Source: a virus
IMG/VR virus record: IMGVR_UViG_3300042868_005444
Coordinates: 1-56,788 of that record
Reading direction: 5' to 3' (one strand)
DNA: 56,788 bases
The notes below the pieces were generated by a model. That model saw nothing but the letters and a program-made list of their open reading frames with translations, searched no databases and was not told where the DNA came from. Positions 17,777 through 25,772 of this stretch are shown piece by piece (positions within the stretch are counted from its first letter, which is position 1; the number at the start of each line of letters is the position of its first letter). A program made the position numbers and the translations under genes.

Positions 17777-18631
17777 TCAACCGAGGAGTTTAGCCAATGT
17801 CTTAGGGCCAGCAACTCCGTCGGCAGTCAATCCATTTGCAGCCTGCCACTTTTTCAGGGCCGCCTCGGTGCCGGGACCGAAGTCTCCATCAGCCGCAAGG
17901 CCTAGCTTGGCCTGCATCTTCTTGACCTCTTCCCCTTTGGAGCCGCGCCGCAGGGTGCCGCCCGATGGGACTGCAGAGGCGGCAGGTGCAGTGATCTTGC
18001 CACCCATAGCGGCCATGGCACGAGCATAGCGCGCCTGCCGATCCGCCAACCCGATGTTCCCGCCGTTGATGATCTTGGTGATGCGCACCACGTCTCCGGG
18101 TTCTGCATCAGCAACTTCGTTCAAGCCCTTGGTTTTCCAGAACCACAGAGCCGAGGCTAGAGCACCCTCTTTCGTCTCCAGCCACTCTGCGGCTTCCTCC
18201 GGGGTGATGTCGTAGTCTTTGGCAAAGCGGGTATAGTTGTCACGGCCGGTGAGGGCTTTCAGGCCCCTGCCAATAAATTTGGCTCCATCACCGGGCTGGG
18301 TGTTGCCAAGCTTGCTAGTGCGGTTCTCGTCCATGTACACATAGTTTGCCAGTTTCTCTGGGTTTCGGGCGTACTCTGCGGGGTTGCGCTTGCCGGGGCC
18401 GAAGTAACGCGGGAACACCTTGAGCAAGGTCTCCTCGCGGTAGTTCAGGTTCTCCTTGAGTGCGTTGAAGTCCATGCTTTCATGGGCGCACTGGCTGACG
18501 AACGCGGCAATGCGCTTGTCGGTCGTGATGCCGTACTTGGGCAGTGCCTTGTTCAACTCCTCGCACCAAGCTTCGATTTCCTTATTGGTGGGGATCATCG
18601 CGCGCAGCTGGTCTACGGTCAGAAGGGTCAT
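17777..18631 (-). CDS. GH19 endolysin with peptidoglycan-binding domain
   Basis: It encodes 284 aa. The GH19 chitinase-like/lysozyme domain has E51 in CAHES and E60 in KENLNY as the expected catalytic pair, then FPRYF, 'AKFIGRGLKALTGRDNY' and 'VRITKIINGG'. Residues about 227-284 form a PG_binding_1 repeat (RRGSKGEEVKKMQAKLGL ... DGDFGPGTEAALKKWQ). There is no signal peptide, so release needs a holin, probably one of the nearby small membrane proteins. Degrades peptidoglycan at lysis. Confidence 0.9.
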   Translation of the reverse strand: MTLLTVDQLRAMIPTNKEIEAWCEELNKALPKYGITTDKRIAAFVSQCAHESMDFNALKENLNYREETLLKVFPRYFGPGKRNPAEYARNPEKLANYVYMDENRTSKLGNTQPGDGAKFIGRGLKALTGRDNYTRFAKDYDITPEEAAEWLETKEGALASALWFWKTKGLNEVADAEPGDVVRITKIINGGNIGLADRQARYARAMAAMGGKITAPAASAVPSGGTLRRGSKGEEVKKMQAKLGLAADGDFGPGTEAALKKWQAANGLTADGVAGPKTLAKLLG

Positions 18632-18641
18632 TCAAAATCTC

Positions 18642-19049
18642 CTATTCGCACCACGAGGACTTGGCCTCGCCTTTGTAGGGACGGGCTAGGCCCGCCGAGA
18701 TCAAGCTTTCAGAGAGGCTCTGGTGGTCCAGATAGACGTCACCCAGCACACGGCCACCATACTTATCCCACTTGAGAATTTTGATATCGACCTCGAGGGC
18801 GTTGGCGACAGCGTTCTTGGTAAATGCGCTGGCCTTCTTTGCCAGAGCAGCCTCGGCATCGCACTGGGCGCGGGGTGCTTTCTCCGGCGTGTCGATGCCC
18901 ATCACACGGATCGACAGCTTGGGCGGGAGGGGCGACGGGAGAAAATCCACCGCAATCTCCACCGTATCGCCGTCGATCACTCTGGTGATCTCATAGGGTG
19001 TGGCCAGCGCAGGGGTTGCTGACAGGAGCAGGGCAACGAGCCACCTCAT
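18642..19049 (-). CDS. Secreted thermonuclease-like (SNase fold) nuclease
   Basis: It encodes 135 aa. A signal peptide (MRWLVALLLSATPALA) is followed by an SNase OB-fold: 'ITRVIDGDTVEI', 'RVMGIDTPE' with the catalytic Arg, 'KYGGRVLGDVYLD' with the second Arg, and 'LISAGLARPY'. All key motif positions are present. It would act in the periplasm or outside the cell, perhaps degrading host or competing DNA or aiding release. Sits in the lysis cassette, 10 bases upstream of the endolysin. Confidence 0.85.
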   Translation of the reverse strand: MRWLVALLLSATPALATPYEITRVIDGDTVEIAVDFLPSPLPPKLSIRVMGIDTPEKAPRAQCDAEAALAKKASAFTKNAVANALEVDIKILKWDKYGGRVLGDVYLDHQSLSESLISAGLARPYKGEAKSSWCE

Positions 19050-19273
19050 TTCTTGGGTCTCTTGATCGGCACCTTCTTCGTGACGGCGTCCAGCACAGCT
19101 TCCTTTGCCATGTCCTTGCCCATGCCGCCGAGCAGATCACCCACGTTGCCAGTGGCTGCGACCTTGATCGCGTTCTCTACCGGGTCCGGCAGGTTCACCT
19201 TATCCAGCACTGCGTCCACGGCCTTTTCCTTGAGCTTGCGGCCAACAAGCATCCCGACGATGCGTCCGATCAT
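19046..19273 (-). CDS. Small basic helical protein
   Basis: It encodes 75 aa (MIGRIVGMLVGRKLKEKAVD...), overlapping both neighbours by 4 bases (ATGA). Amphipathic helices with a C-terminal run of Lys/Arg/Pro (TKKVPIKRPKK). No strong transmembrane segment. It lies between the nuclease and the Tad2-like gene. Function unknown. Confidence 0.55.
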   Translation of the reverse strand: MIGRIVGMLVGRKLKEKAVDAVLDKVNLPDPVENAIKVAATGNVGDLLGGMGKDMAKEAVLDAVTKKVPIKRPKK

Positions 19274-19491
19274 TCCGCAATCCCCCAGTCTTCAGCCAAG
19301 ACGTCCGTCTGGCTGGCCAGCCACGGAACCAGATCGTCCTGCGCGGTCTTCATGTAGATGTATGGCAGTGTCATCTTGCTGCCTGCGTCAGGAACTTGCA
19401 GCTCCAGCCACATACCCTTGCCGTTCCATCCAGTGCGCGATACGCGCTTGCCCTGCTTGAGGGCAACGATTGCGTCTCCAAAATCCATCAT
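19270..19491 (-). CDS. tad2: DUF2829 / Tad2-like protein (candidate anti-Thoeris sponge)
   Basis: The product is 73 aa. The whole length follows the DUF2829 pattern: FGDAIVALKQGKRVSRTGWN, GKGMWLEL, PYIYMKTA, then VPWLASQTDVLAEDW. Tad2, the phage protein that binds and sequesters the glycocyclic ADP-ribose signal of Thoeris defence, belongs to DUF2829. So family membership is strong from sequence, and anti-defence activity is inferred; other DUF2829 members are untested. It is embedded in the late lysis cassette, unlike most anti-defence genes, which are early. Confidence 0.8.
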   Translation of the reverse strand: MMDFGDAIVALKQGKRVSRTGWNGKGMWLELQVPDAGSKMTLPYIYMKTAQDDLVPWLASQTDVLAEDWGIAE

Positions 19492-19775
19492 TCGGTGTAC
19501 TCCTGTGTCGGCGGCTCGTCATTGCTGCCACCCTTTTGTTTGCCATTGCCTGCCGCCATCACGCCGCCGAGAGCGCCAACGATAAACGAGGCGATGGGGG
19601 TCAGCAGTTCAAAGAACTTGCGGTCATTCTCGCTCGACTCGCCCAGAGGCTGGGTCACGAAGACCAGCGAGTAGAGGATCACGAAGATGGTGCCGCCGAG
19701 GATCACGGTCAGAGCCACGCCAATAAAGTAGCGCAGCTTGGCTTCCATCACGTCAGGGTCGTTCTTGCTAGACAT
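19488..19775 (-). CDS. Two-span membrane protein, holin candidate
   Basis: The product is 95 aa. ATG 19775 has a perfect AGGAGGT seven bases upstream. Two hydrophobic segments (IGVALTVILGGTIFVILYSLVF and LLTPIASFIVGALGGVMAAG) are separated by a charged loop, and a polar tail (GKQKGGSNDEPP) follows. Size, topology and the nearby GH19 endolysin fit a class II holin. No sequence signature proves it. Confidence 0.65.
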   Translation of the reverse strand: MSSKNDPDVMEAKLRYFIGVALTVILGGTIFVILYSLVFVTQPLGESSENDRKFFELLTPIASFIVGALGGVMAAGNGKQKGGSNDEPPTQEYTE

Positions 19776-19963
19776 CAATTACCTCCTGTCAGGGCGTCCG
19801 CGCACATGCCCGTGCGGAGACAGATGGGTGGGGTGCACTCGACCGCAGACCAGTTGTCCGGGTCTTGGCAGGGATAGCGATAGAACCCGTCACCAGACAG
19901 GTAGAAGATCGCGGCGATGGCGGCAGCGAAGGCCAGCCAGACATATGCCTCAAGCTTTATCAT
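19775..19963 (-). CDS. Small single-span Cys-rich membrane protein
   Basis: It encodes 62 aa from ATG 19963 (ATGA overlap). An N-terminal hydrophobic helix (YVWLAFAAAIAAIFYLSG) precedes a short domain with four Cys (CQDPDNW, VECTPPIC, MCAD), expected to lie in the periplasm as disulphides. It belongs to the lysis/membrane cassette; it could be a spanin-like or accessory protein. Confidence 0.5.
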   Translation of the reverse strand: MIKLEAYVWLAFAAAIAAIFYLSGDGFYRYPCQDPDNWSAVECTPPICLRTGMCADALTGGN

Positions 19964-20391
19964 TGCATCGGGTTCCTTATCAGATCGTCCATCGCTTTCC
20001 ACAGGTCTTCGATCTCGGCGCTGTACTTGTCCAGCTTGGCGTCGATGCCGCCAGTGATGCCCTCGGCTTTCTCCACCTTAGACCGCAGGTCCATCAACTC
20101 TTTCTGCTGCTCAAGGATCGTCCCCATCTGGGTCGAGATCGCCGACAGCTTCGGTGCAAGGCCGCGCACATCGTTGTCTTGGATTGCTTGCTCCAAGGTC
20201 TGCACCCGGCTGACCACATCCAGAACTTCGGCAACGCTTTCCTCCACGCCCCAGAACCTGTTCACCACATCGTAGCCGTAGTAGATCGTGCCGCTGATAC
20301 CAGACAGGACGGGCAGGGCTGCGGCAAGCCACCAGCCCTTGATGTCAAAACCTGCGATCCGCAGGCCGTTGGTTTCAGCCTCTTCGCTCAC
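19960..20391 (-). CDS. Membrane-anchored coiled-coil protein
   Basis: It encodes 143 aa. A hydrophobic segment near residues 18-40 (GWWLAAALPVLSGISGTIYYG) is followed by a long coiled coil (VAEVLDVVSRVQTLEQAIQ ... LEQQKELMDLRSKVEKAEG). This topology is like inner-membrane spanins or anchored structural helpers. It overlaps its neighbours by 4 bases on both sides. Function inferred only. Confidence 0.55.
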   Translation of the reverse strand: MSEEAETNGLRIAGFDIKGWWLAAALPVLSGISGTIYYGYDVVNRFWGVEESVAEVLDVVSRVQTLEQAIQDNDVRGLAPKLSAISTQMGTILEQQKELMDLRSKVEKAEGITGGIDAKLDKYSAEIEDLWKAMDDLIRNPMQ

Positions 20392-21137
20392 GAACCGTAC
20401 CCGGCAGCGTAAACGTCGGCCAGCGTCACGGTGTCGGACCCAAGCAGTCCTTGCAGGCCGATGCTGTAGACCTGACCCATGCTCACGTTGATGATGTCAG
20501 CCGTGGCGCTGTAAACCACCGTAGCGCCATACAGGCTGGCCCCGGTGTTGGCCGCGTAGTTGTCCACCGAACCTGTCATGGTCGCATTGCGCGAGGCGGC
20601 CAAGAAGGCACCAGCATCGCGGGCATAGGTCTGCACAGCGCCGAGGGCCGAGTTGTAGTTGCTCACGTCGGCTGCGCTGATGGTCATGTCGTTGTTGGTC
20701 AAGATCGTCTGGAAGGCCATCTGCTGCTGCACAGTCTCAGCGTTGGCAGCCATGTTGGCGACGGCCTGCACCTCCATCAGAACCAAAGTCGCGGCAACGA
20801 GGTTATCCACAGCCGTATCGAGATTGACCATTGCCTGTTCGTGCCGATCCTGAAACAGGATTTCGGCGTTGTAGTACGTCGCGTCGATCACCCCCTGAAT
20901 GTCAGAGTTATAGTCGAGCCGCATCTGCTCGGTGACGGTCGCTGTCTGCATGATGCCGGGAGCAAGGATGCTGCCGTCGTCTGCGTAGTAGGTCGCACCA
21001 GCCGTCAGGCTCTGAGCCGCACTCAGCTGGTCAAGGATTGTCTGGGCCGACCCCTGTAGATTGGTTATCGTCGGATCGGCGTGAGCGGCGGAAGCGCTCA
21101 GACAGAGTAGGGCCACTGTTCTCTTGAGGTACGACAT
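20388..21137 (-). CDS. Secreted hypothetical protein 1
   Basis: It encodes 249 aa. I chose ATG 21137 because AGAGGA precedes it and it gives a clear signal peptide (MSYLKRTVALLCLSASAAHA). The mature part is Ala/Thr-rich and helical with no cysteines, and has repeated 'YNSDIQGV', 'AVDNLVAATLVLMEVQAVANMA' type helices. The start lies 107 bases inside the upstream gene, an unusually long overlap. Periplasmic or virion-associated; unknown role. Confidence 0.6.
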   Translation of the reverse strand: MSYLKRTVALLCLSASAAHADPTITNLQGSAQTILDQLSAAQSLTAGATYYADDGSILAPGIMQTATVTEQMRLDYNSDIQGVIDATYYNAEILFQDRHEQAMVNLDTAVDNLVAATLVLMEVQAVANMAANAETVQQQMAFQTILTNNDMTISAADVSNYNSALGAVQTYARDAGAFLAASRNATMTGSVDNYAANTGASLYGATVVYSATADIINVSMGQVYSIGLQGLLGSDTVTLADVYAAGYGS

Positions 21138-21744
21138 CGGGCAGTTCCTCTCCAATGCGAAGGAAGGTGTCCCAGAAGGACCGATCTTGGGCATATCCTA
21201 CCACATAGGTATGCGGGTTGTCACGCATGGCCAGATAGCCATCACGGCCCACCAGCAGCTTGCCCGTCTCAATTGAATAGATTGGGCAGGGTGTTGATGC
21301 CAAGGCCATCGCCTTGAAGACGTTGGCGTTGTCGCACATCACCGAAATCCCGCTGACCTGCAGGCCAAGCCCGCCAGCCTCCTGCGGTGTTCCGAGCAGC
21401 CTCGCGTCCTTGCGGCGGTTGCACTCTGGGTCTTGCTCCATGCTGCCCTCGGCACGGCCAAAGATGCTGATCTGGAAAGCCTGCTGCTTCGGGATCAGGC
21501 AGCTATCATTGCCACCGCCGCCCATGACTGTCGGTGCTGCGGCTGTCGGCACGGGCGTCGAGAACGGAGACGAGCCAGCGCCGTTATAGTTCTTGGTCTC
21601 GCTGGTCGAGATGTTGCCGCTGTCGATGGTGGAGTTGGTGTTGCCGGAGTTGGTGTTCAGATCACCGCTGACTTGGGCGCTGGCCGTGGCTGTCAGTAGA
21701 CAGAGCAGAGCGCACCCATAACGTCCCGCGTATCGCCGGAGCAT
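21031..21744 (-). CDS. Secreted hypothetical protein 2
   Basis: It encodes 237 aa from ATG 21744, which gives a signal peptide (MLRRYAGRYGCALLCLLTATASAQ). After an Asn/Ser/Thr-rich stretch (LNTNSGNTNSTIDSGNI) comes a Cys-containing domain with GGGGNDSCLIPKQQAF, DPECNRRKDARLL and SGISVMCDN, then an Arg/Ser-rich end. Similar secreted proteins occur in marine phage genomes without known role. It overlaps the lipoprotein gene by 52 bases. Confidence 0.6.
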   Translation of the reverse strand: MLRRYAGRYGCALLCLLTATASAQVSGDLNTNSGNTNSTIDSGNISTSETKNYNGAGSSPFSTPVPTAAAPTVMGGGGNDSCLIPKQQAFQISIFGRAEGSMEQDPECNRRKDARLLGTPQEAGGLGLQVSGISVMCDNANVFKAMALASTPCPIYSIETGKLLVGRDGYLAMRDNPHTYVVGYAQDRSFWDTFLRIGEELPDVVPQENSGPTLSERFRRSRRSDDNQSTGVGPDNP

Positions 21745-21908
21745 AGCAGCTCGTTGGCCGCGTCGCCGTGCGCCATGTAATAGAGCGTTTCCGCGTTCTG
21801 TCTGATCTCGCACTGGCGGTCCCCCTCTGGGCAGGCCGTCGTGTAGGCCACCGACGACACACTAACAGGGCCGCACCCAGCGACCAAGAGGACGAGTGCT
21901 AGTCTCAT
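21693..21908 (-). CDS. Small lipoprotein (o-spanin candidate)
   Basis: It encodes 71 aa. A short signal with lipobox LVAGC (MRLALVLLVAGC) would be lipidated at C12. The mature part has Cys pairs (TACPEGDRQCEIR, LLCSG, ALCSVY) that could form disulphides. It follows a TM plus coiled-coil gene by an ATGA overlap, an i-spanin/o-spanin-like arrangement, though it lacks the usual proline-rich region. Confidence 0.6.
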   Translation of the reverse strand: MRLALVLLVAGCGPVSVSSVAYTTACPEGDRQCEIRQNAETLYYMAHGDAANELLCSGDTRDVMGALCSVY

Positions 21909-22147
21909 TTGGCAAGGCTCCGCATCAGTTCGTCAATCTTCTTGTCGAGGTTGTCGATGCGCGCGATCAACATGTTCATGCTGGACTGCACGTCGGTCTT
22001 TGTGACGTACTCCCTCGCCATGTCCTCGCGAGTTCGGTTGAGCAAAATCTGCAGCCGCTGCACCTCGTCGGAATGACCTTTTAAAACCCAGCCGACAAGG
22101 CCGAGGACAGCGGAAAGAGCTGCGCTCCAGAGCATCTCAGGCGTCAT
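21905..22147 (-). CDS. Small TM plus coiled-coil protein (i-spanin or holin-like candidate)
   Basis: It encodes 80 aa from ATG 22147, which overlaps the upstream TAA. One membrane helix (MLWSAALSAVLGLVGWVLKG) is followed by a charged coiled coil (EVQRLQILLNRTREDMA ... MLIARIDNLDKKIDELM). Paired with the overlapping lipoprotein gene downstream, a spanin pair is possible. Confidence 0.55.
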   Translation of the reverse strand: MTPEMLWSAALSAVLGLVGWVLKGHSDEVQRLQILLNRTREDMAREYVTKTDVQSSMNMLIARIDNLDKKIDELMRSLAK

Positions 22148-22986
22148 TACTTCCACTCCGTTCCTGTCCAATACCGTAGGGGTTTTCGGACCCAGTTTGT
22201 GCCGTTCCACACTTTAACCGGATAAGCTTGCCACCAAAAGCCGTTCCAGTAAAAGAACACACCTTTTGTCAAGACGCTTACAAAACCAACTTGGCCTTGC
22301 GCCGTGACGCCGGTTGGGAAAACCTTTGCCCCGGCTTGAGCGAGGGCTTGGCCGACTTGCCCGAGAGCCTGAACCCCGCTCGGAAAGACGTTTGCGGTGC
22401 CGATTACGGTGGCCTGACCAACCTGACCGGTGGCTGAAACACCAGTGACGAAAGCTCGAGTTGCGGTGTCGGCCTCGGCAATTCCAACTTGACCAGTGGC
22501 CTGTAGGCCCACAACGGTTATGACCGCAGAACCGTTGACGGTAACTGATCCGACTTGACCAGCTGCAGACACGCCCGTTACCATAAACGTCGATCCGCCA
22601 GTTGCGGTCGCCGTTCCAACTTCACCTGTGGCAAAAATACCAACTGGGTTTACGGTTGCTGCACCAATAACCGTTACAAAACCAATCTGGCCGTCAGCTT
22701 GAACACCGATTGGGAAAACCTTGGCATTGGCGGAACCCTCCGCTTGACCAACTTCACCTGTCGCGAACAGGCCGCTTACCAAGAACGTGGCGTCTCCCGC
22801 AACGTCCGCTATTCCGACTTCACCGGTGGAAAAGATGCCCGTGGGAAAGACAAATGCTTCGCCAATTAGGGTTACGGAGCCAACTTGCCCTGTGGCTGAA
22901 ACACCATCCAAAAGAACGGATACGCTTACGCCTGTTTCGGAAAGAGCCGAGAACGGGGCTGCGGAGAAGGGACTAAAGCCAAACAT
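22147..22986 (-). CDS. Repeat fibre-like protein: ten 22-residue repeats
   Basis: It encodes 279 aa, with GAGAGGAGGGA before ATG 22986. Residues about 28-247 consist of ten repeats exactly 22 residues apart, each around G[VIL]xATGQVGxAxVxG.A, alternating TGQVG and TGEVG. The repeats are followed by a Trp/Tyr-rich C-terminal domain (FYWNGFWWQAYPVKVWNGTNW...) that could bind glycans. Even repeat length suggests a beta-solenoid or beta-prism shaft. Probably a fibre or host-range protein. Confidence 0.65.
   Translation of the reverse strand: MFGFSPFSAAPFSALSETGVSVSVLLDGVSATGQVGSVTLIGEAFVFPTGIFSTGEVGIADVAGDATFLVSGLFATGEVGQAEGSANAKVFPIGVQADGQIGFVTVIGAATVNPVGIFATGEVGTATATGGSTFMVTGVSAAGQVGSVTVNGSAVITVVGLQATGQVGIAEADTATRAFVTGVSATGQVGQATVIGTANVFPSGVQALGQVGQALAQAGAKVFPTGVTAQGQVGFVSVLTKGVFFYWNGFWWQAYPVKVWNGTNWVRKPLRYWTGTEWK
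22246..22905 (-). repeat. Ten in-frame 66-bp coding repeats
   Basis: The repeats code for the 22-residue units of the protein at 22147-22986. They are conserved in amino acids (GQVG/GEVG core) more than in bases, which argues for age and selection on the protein rather than recent expansion. Confidence 0.8.
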
Positions 22987-23050
22987 GATGTCCCTCCTCT
23001 CTCGGGTTTATGGCAATGTATCAGGAACGCGGGGTGTCGTCACGAGGCAC

Positions 23051-23812
23051 CTAGCCCCACACCACAAGGATGGCCTCCCCGGAAATGGTTCCCGGTCCTC
23101 CGGTAAAAGTTCCAGATATGGTACCCCCCGGAGAGTTAGAGGCGCTGGCAATACCATCTTCGGTACCACCGAAGTCAAACTGCCCATTGTTGGTCATGCC
23201 GCTGACGCCAATTGTAGCGCTTGGCTCGATGCAGTTCCAAACTGCTATTCCACCCATTCCAATGCGGCTTGTGAACGATACGGTGGTTGGCGAGAATGGC
23301 GTCTTTCTCGCACTGACGTTTGTTCCAAGCGGCGTAGTGGAAGTCTGACCCGTGATCCTGAAAGTTCGCAGGTTGCATTGACCTGCGGTCGTGTTCATTG
23401 TGACGACAAAGTTTGCCGTGGTTCCGCTAGGAAAGGCCGCATAAAACAAGGCACTCGAAATGTTTCCCGTGCTGGCCTTCGTCATGGCCGAGCCATTTAT
23501 CGTGCAGCTTGTTGGAAAAAACCCAGAGTTTGTGCTGACAGACACCGCCACAACCCTATTTGCTGCTGCAGCGCCGATGGAGATAGTATTAAAGGTGTAC
23601 GAAGCGGCGTTCCCAGTGCTACCGCCACCGCTGACGTAGGCAACAGATACGTTTGAACCCTTTCCCCTCAGGTCGTTCATGCTGATGGCACCTGACGGTA
23701 TTCCGGCCAGTGACCTGACTGCAGCCTCGTTGAGGTTTAACGACGCTGTCGCCGACCGCCCAAGCTCAGTGTTCACCTGAGACATGCTGATAGTGCCTGT
23801 CGGAAGTACCAT
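23051..23812 (-). CDS. Probable fibre-associated protein (paralogue domain of 5772-6437)
   Basis: It encodes 253 aa. The N-terminus (LPTGTISMSQVNTELGRS, LNLNEAAVRSLAGIPSGAISM, NDLRGKG) is a module I recognise from tail-fibre proteins. The C-terminal ~190 residues are beta-rich and align with the 221-aa protein near the left end of the late region (SYTFNTISIG, FPSGTTANFVV, GQCNLRTFRITGQ). Likely a virion surface domain. Confidence 0.65.
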   Translation of the reverse strand: MVLPTGTISMSQVNTELGRSATASLNLNEAAVRSLAGIPSGAISMNDLRGKGSNVSVAYVSGGGSTGNAASYTFNTISIGAAAANRVVAVSVSTNSGFFPTSCTINGSAMTKASTGNISSALFYAAFPSGTTANFVVTMNTTAGQCNLRTFRITGQTSTTPLGTNVSARKTPFSPTTVSFTSRIGMGGIAVWNCIEPSATIGVSGMTNNGQFDFGGTEDGIASASNSPGGTISGTFTGGPGTISGEAILVVWG

Positions 23813-23813
23813 G

Positions 23814-25772
23814 TCAGCCCCCCAGCTTGGCGCGGAGCTCGTCGATCTGGACCTGCTGCTCCTTGATGGCCTCGATCAGAAGGCCGACCATGTTCCCATA
23901 GGCGAGGCTCAGATGCTCTCCATTGTCCATGACCGCCTCCGGCAGAACCTTCTGCACCTCCTGTGCAATCAACCCCGTCTGACGCTGCCCGCTGTCTATG
24001 CGGGTGTAGGTGTAGCCCGTCAAGGACTGCACCTTCTCTATGGCGTCCGTAATTGGCTCAAGGTCTTCCTTCAAGCGGATGTCAGAGTATGCGGTTACGT
24101 TGTTGGCCATCGTCAGGTTACCGGCCATGTCCATCTGGAGGAGGTTTGCCGGAGCCGACCACCCACCAATGCGGAATACGTTGTCGCTGTCTAGGCCCAT
24201 GTTGATGGCGTAGACGCCCGCACGGTGGAACGCCATGATAGCGCCGCCACTTGAGGAGTAGGCTTGGAGTGGAGGGTTTGAACCAGAAGTGTTCTGGTTT
24301 GACTGGAATTGCTGAATGCCAGTCCAAGTATATGTCCCGCCTACAGCGCTGCTGATACTGGTTGTGTTTGATGCTGTCGCAGCGTTTCCGCTGATGGCGA
24401 TACCCCACGTCCCAGTGGCACCGGTTCCGTTGGTTTGGGGCGCACCGATGAGTGCTGGCGTGACGGTGGTCGAGGCAAGGCTTGTGACGTGCCCAAAGCC
24501 GTCAAGGCTCACGTCCTGAATGAACGTAGCGCCCGTGTTGTCAACACTGCCCTGCGATGAGGTGTCGGCGTGGGACAGGCCGTCAGTGTCCTGTGTGAGT
24601 CCACCACCAGCTGCAACGGAGAAGGTCGTCCCCGTGAGGCCAATGCCACCACCAGCCGTGTAGGTGGTGTCTGTCGATGTGATCGTGAAATTCGGGTACG
24701 TTCCCGTGATCGTCGTGGCACCGCCTTGGGTGAGGGAAACAACCTGATCCGGCGCGGTGTTCGTGATGACGTTGTTGGTGACGGAGATACCCGTACCAGC
24801 CGTGTAAACCGCCGTGGCCGCGATCTGCGTGAACGTGATGTTCGTCGTCCCAAAGGTAATTGTGCCTTCGGTGTTGCAGACGTAGAGCTCACCAGCGCCT
24901 GTGTTGCCCTGCTGCACGAAGAATGCGTCACCAGCACCCAAGGCATTGGGGTCGCTGGGGGCGTAGGTGTCAGTATCTGACGAGCGGGTTAGAACCCAGT
25001 TCGTGCTTCCGGAGCCGGTATTGGTGACCACATAGACGCCGTTCTGGGTCTGGTTGGTCTGTTGATATACCAACACACGGTCATTCGTTGCCACCGTCAC
25101 GCCGTCGATTACGAGAGCCACCTGCGTCCCTGCGTTGGTCAGCGTGGCTCCAACGCCAGAGGTACCGTTGTTGTAGGTGGCGTTCAGATTGATCGGGGAC
25201 TCGACCCGCACAGGCGCATGGTAGTGGATGCCAGCCGAAGCGATGGTGTCCACATACTCCTTGGTCGCTGCCTGCAATGGCAGGGTTGGGTCGGCAGGGA
25301 GAAGCACAGGGACCGTCGTGGTGATGGTGCTGTTCTCGACCTTGAAGCGCTCAGCGCCCCCGGTCTCCACGGACATCGTGTTTGCAGCAGGAAAAAGAAT
25401 GGCCGTATCGGTGTCCCCGGTGTGGGCGATCCTGTCGGAAACAAGAAGGTATCCCGAAGCATCCAAGTAAGAGGATTTGGATGCAGCGTACGAAAGAAAT
25501 ATGTCTTTTGTTCCGGCTGACCAGTTTACGGCAGAACCAGAATTACTAGACGACAAGATTGTCGTGCGAGCCATCGTTGGTCCGGTCGTTGAGTACGTCC
25601 CAATACCGACCTCCCAACTAATCCCATCTGTCACGGCGTAATACGTCGTGTCGGAGTTCGCCATAACTGCCCCAAACGATTGGAAGCCGGTCTTAGCCCC
25701 CAAAAGGGTGTAAGAAGACGTCCCTGTGGTCAGGGTTGTTTCCTGTACGCGGTCGGCGACAATGAGAGCCAT
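23814..25772 (-). CDS. Tail fibre with C-terminal S74 chaperone domain
   Basis: The product is 652 aa. The N-terminus (VADRVQETTLTTGTSSYTLLGA) and repeated beta segments (YTAGTGISVTNNVITNT, YTAGGGIGLTGTTFSV) are typical fibre modules. The last ~95 residues form the intramolecular chaperone: SDIRLKEDLEPI with the Ser...Lys dyad spacing of five, 'RQTGLIAQEVQKVLPEAV', then a coiled coil ending EQQVQIDELRAKL. The domain drives trimer folding and then self-cleaves. Confidence 0.85.
   Translation of the reverse strand: MALIVADRVQETTLTTGTSSYTLLGAKTGFQSFGAVMANSDTTYYAVTDGISWEVGIGTYSTTGPTMARTTILSSSNSGSAVNWSAGTKDIFLSYAASKSSYLDASGYLLVSDRIAHTGDTDTAILFPAANTMSVETGGAERFKVENSTITTTVPVLLPADPTLPLQAATKEYVDTIASAGIHYHAPVRVESPINLNATYNNGTSGVGATLTNAGTQVALVIDGVTVATNDRVLVYQQTNQTQNGVYVVTNTGSGSTNWVLTRSSDTDTYAPSDPNALGAGDAFFVQQGNTGAGELYVCNTEGTITFGTTNITFTQIAATAVYTAGTGISVTNNVITNTAPDQVVSLTQGGATTITGTYPNFTITSTDTTYTAGGGIGLTGTTFSVAAGGGLTQDTDGLSHADTSSQGSVDNTGATFIQDVSLDGFGHVTSLASTTVTPALIGAPQTNGTGATGTWGIAISGNAATASNTTSISSAVGGTYTWTGIQQFQSNQNTSGSNPPLQAYSSSGGAIMAFHRAGVYAINMGLDSDNVFRIGGWSAPANLLQMDMAGNLTMANNVTAYSDIRLKEDLEPITDAIEKVQSLTGYTYTRIDSGQRQTGLIAQEVQKVLPEAVMDNGEHLSLAYGNMVGLLIEAIKEQQVQIDELRAKLGG

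Noticed and set aside
22246-22905. Possible CRISPR array from the regular 66-bp period
   Set aside because: The repeats are in-frame and protein-level; there are no identical repeats with unique spacers.
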